A DNA stretch of 64,000 nt from Rosellinia necatrix. Taxonomy: Eukaryota > Ascomycota > Sordariomycetes > Xylariales > Xylariaceae. Location: NCBI GenBank assembly GCA_021209875.1, contig JAGYVD010000009.1:1798001-1862000 (forward strand), in the 5' to 3' direction. Under the pieces are notes generated by a model that did not search any database, was not told where the DNA came from, and saw only the letters and a list, made by a program, of their open reading frames with translations. A program made the translations under genes and the position numbers. Shown piece by piece: positions 61,305 to 64,000 of this stretch. Within the stretch, counting starts at the first letter, position 1. Each line of letters begins with the position of its first letter.

Positions 61305-64000
61305 ATAATATAGTTATAATAGTTTTATAATAAGTTTTAATTTTTTTAATAGTTTCTGCTGATCGGTTATATATTTAAAACATTAAAAATAATACTAAAT
61401 ATATTAAAATATTTATTTTAAAAAGTTATAAATAATAAAGCTTTATAGTTTATAATATATTTTTTAAAAGCTAAAATAGTGCTTTTTATTATATATTAGC
61501 TGTAATAATTATTATTAACAACCTGTTAAAATATATAACTTTATTTTGTTTTAAACGTTTATTATATAAAATAAATCGTTAAAAATTTTATAAAAAAAAC
61601 AAACTAATAATTAGCTATAATACGGAATTAATTTTTTTAAATAATTATATGCTTATTATAATTGTTTTTTATATTGCTTGCTTATTTTTTTAATTATTTT
61701 TATAAAACAAAAGTCTTTTTTATAGCTTTAAATAATCTTTTTTTTTAAACATTATTTATTTTAACTTTTATAGCTGCAACATAACCGAAGTTTTTAATAA
61801 TATTTTCAAATGTTTTTTTGCTTTTTATTATCTTAAATAATAATATTATCAGCGTTATATATAGTTAGTAATCGTAATAATATATTTAATATAAAGTTAA
61901 GCCGACTTAATATATAGCGAATATTTAATCAAAATTAAAAAATATAAATAAATGCTGTTATTAATTTAATATTTAATTTTAAAACATTAACTAATTTTAA
62001 GCTTGTTTATTTTATAATGTTTTATATAGCAAGATAGTTTATTAGTACTACTACTAGCAGCAGATAAAATTATATTTATATTTGGAATTAATAATATATT
62101 TAAACTAATATTAATATTTTTTTTTTAATAAATTAATAAGTTGCTTTTTACTGCATAAAAGTTTTGCTAAAAAATAAAATAAATTTAATATTATTAACAG
62201 AGATTTTTCTATTATTTTATATAAAGCTTATATAAAAAGTTATTACTTCGTATTTTTGTTTATAAAAAATGTTAAATTTAATAAAAAATTATTTTTTATA
62301 GTTTTAATGTTTAAAATAGCTAGTATTTATAAACTTGTTTTAAATAATTTTAAAGCTTTATATTTTCAAGTTAGTTAATATAAATATAATTTTTATTGTT
62401 TAATATTGTTGCGTTAAAATAGGTTTAAAAATAGTTTTTGCTGTTTTTATATTTATTAAAAGCGTTATTTTTTTTTATAATAATAAAAGCTTTTGTTAAT
62501 ACTAAAAATAAACTTACGTAAAATCTTATTATTTTAATATATATTTTAAGTTTATAAATATTATTAATAGTTTTAATTTATAAATAGTTTTAATTTAATT
62601 ATTAATAATTATAAAATTATAGCTGTTTATTAAAAGCTTAATAATTATATTATAAAATATGCTATAAATAATTTTATTAGTTCTAAACTAAAGTTAATAT
62701 TATTAAAAACTTAAAGAATTTTTTAATATATTTATAATATTTATTAATAGTTTTTAAAATATTAAAACGTTATTAATATATTTTGCTGCAAATTAGCTAC
62801 ATAATATAAAAATATTATTTATAAATTATTATATATAACTTGGGCTATTTTTAAATTTTATTAATATAACTTTAAATATATAAAAGCTTTTTAATAAATT
62901 AATTATTATTTTGCTTTTATAGCTTAATTATATTAATAATTAATAAAAAATTTAAAGCTGTTAATTATTATAATGTATTAATATTTTTTAGTTTAGTTAT
63001 AATAGCTTTTATATTAATAATAAATTAATATTAAATATAATAATTTTATTTAACGATTAAAAGTTAACTATAACTTGCTTTTTTTTATTATTTATATAAC
63101 GTTATATAATAAATATTAAATATTTAAATAGTATTAGTTGTTTTATAAACTTAAGTTTTTGTTTTAATATATAAATTTAAACTATTAATTTATAATTTTT
63201 AATTTTTAATTTTTAATATATATAGCTTTGCTCTATTAAAAATTTAATGGTGCTATTTATCCACGAAATCTATTTATATTATATTATTTTTATTTATTTT
63301 AATAATAGTTTTTGTTTGCTATGTTTTATATCTTTTAAAAAATTTTTAGTTTTATTATAAACGTATTATTTAAAATATAAATATATGCTTTATTTTTAAT
63401 TTTTATATAAAATATTAATTTAAACTTTTAAGCTTTTAAAATAATTTTTAAAAGTATTAAATTTATTATTTTTATTATATTTTAAATATTTTTATTAAAT
63501 TATTTAAAAGTTTAAATAAACTGAATGCTTTTTAAATACTTTAAAATTTTATAATATATAAAAATTATTTATAGATTTTTTAATGTTAACGCAGCACTTA
63601 ATAAATTAGCTTTTTTTATGTAGTACAAGCAGAGTTATTATTTTAACAGTTTAATATTATATTTATTTATTTTTTTATTTTATAATAATGTTTTAATAAA
63701 TTTAATTAATAAAAAACAGTTTTAAACTTATATAAAATATTATTGCTTTTAATGATTTTATAATTATAAATATAAACATATAATTTTAAAAGAAATTATT
63801 GCTATTTTATTGCAAAAATTAACATATATAATTAATATTATAATTATTATATAAAATAATATTATAATATTAGCTGTTATTATAACGCGTTGTTTTATTA
63901 GCTGTTTTTTAATACTAATTTTTATAAGCATAACAATATTATTACAGCTTTTAAATATAATTAATTTTTATAAAAAATTAATAATAGCTTTATTTATGTT
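61305..64000 (-). other. T-rich degraded element debris at window end
   Basis: The sequence is strongly T-rich on the plus strand with stops in all frames, so the former sense strand was probably minus. It would connect through 53544-53636 to the T-rich part of 41.9-45.4 kb if elements V and VI were removed. No LTR, TIR or protein motif was recognised, and the sequence runs off the window. Confidence 0.4.

Noticed and set aside
1..64000. Mitochondrial or bacterial/endosymbiont AT-rich genome
   Set aside because: No rRNA, tRNA or respiratory genes and no intact frames. Repeats differ by RIP-type transitions, and Ty3/gypsy relics with 5-bp duplications point to nuclear fungal heterochromatin.

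Overview
This window is a transposon graveyard from a filamentous fungus, most likely an ascomycete with strong repeat-induced point mutation (RIP). Nearly all of it is extremely AT-rich. I found no intact gene, tRNA, rRNA or CRISPR array, and no open frame much over 100 codons. Where two copies of a repeat can be lined up, they differ almost only by C-to-T and G-to-A changes. The few GC-rich islands are nearly all the outer ends of transposable elements.

Layout. 1-4136: unassigned A-rich debris. 4137-5259: a complete 1.1 kb terminal-inverted-repeat element (family A). 5260-7673 and 11884-15289: T-rich debris split by a 4.2 kb Ty3/gypsy LTR element (element I, 7674-11878, target duplication CTATA). 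15290-30966: a large LTR element on the minus strand (element III). It is split by a 7.6 kb probable Ty1/copia element (element II, 16176-23787, duplication CTTCT) and by a little-mutated solo LTR (28948-29217). 30972-31430: the right end of a second A copy. 31431-32704: a minus-strand piece of an element-I-like gypsy RNase H/integrase. 32705-32782 plus 39551 onward: a third A copy, split by a 6.8 kb gypsy element (element IV, 32783-39550, duplication CATAG). 40375-40583: an unclassified GC-rich island. 40584-45406: debris. 45407-53538: an 8.1 kb LTR element (element V, duplication TAACT). 53642-61299: a 7.7 kb gypsy element (element VI, duplication ATAAT) with an unusual 3' coding region. 61305-64000: T-rich debris running off the window.

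History. The elements form layers. A gypsy fragment was hit by two A elements. A LTR retrotransposon then landed in each of those A copies (element III in copy 2, element IV in copy 3), and element II landed inside element III. RIP followed. It hit element interiors and the inner halves of LTRs hardest and largely spared the outer LTR edges, which is why element borders can still be read to the base. The remaining A/T skew shows which strand was the sense strand of each dead element. Nothing here looks like a working gene set. The main interest is in the mutational pattern, the nesting, the end structure of family A, the GC island at 40.4 kb and the 3' region of element VI.
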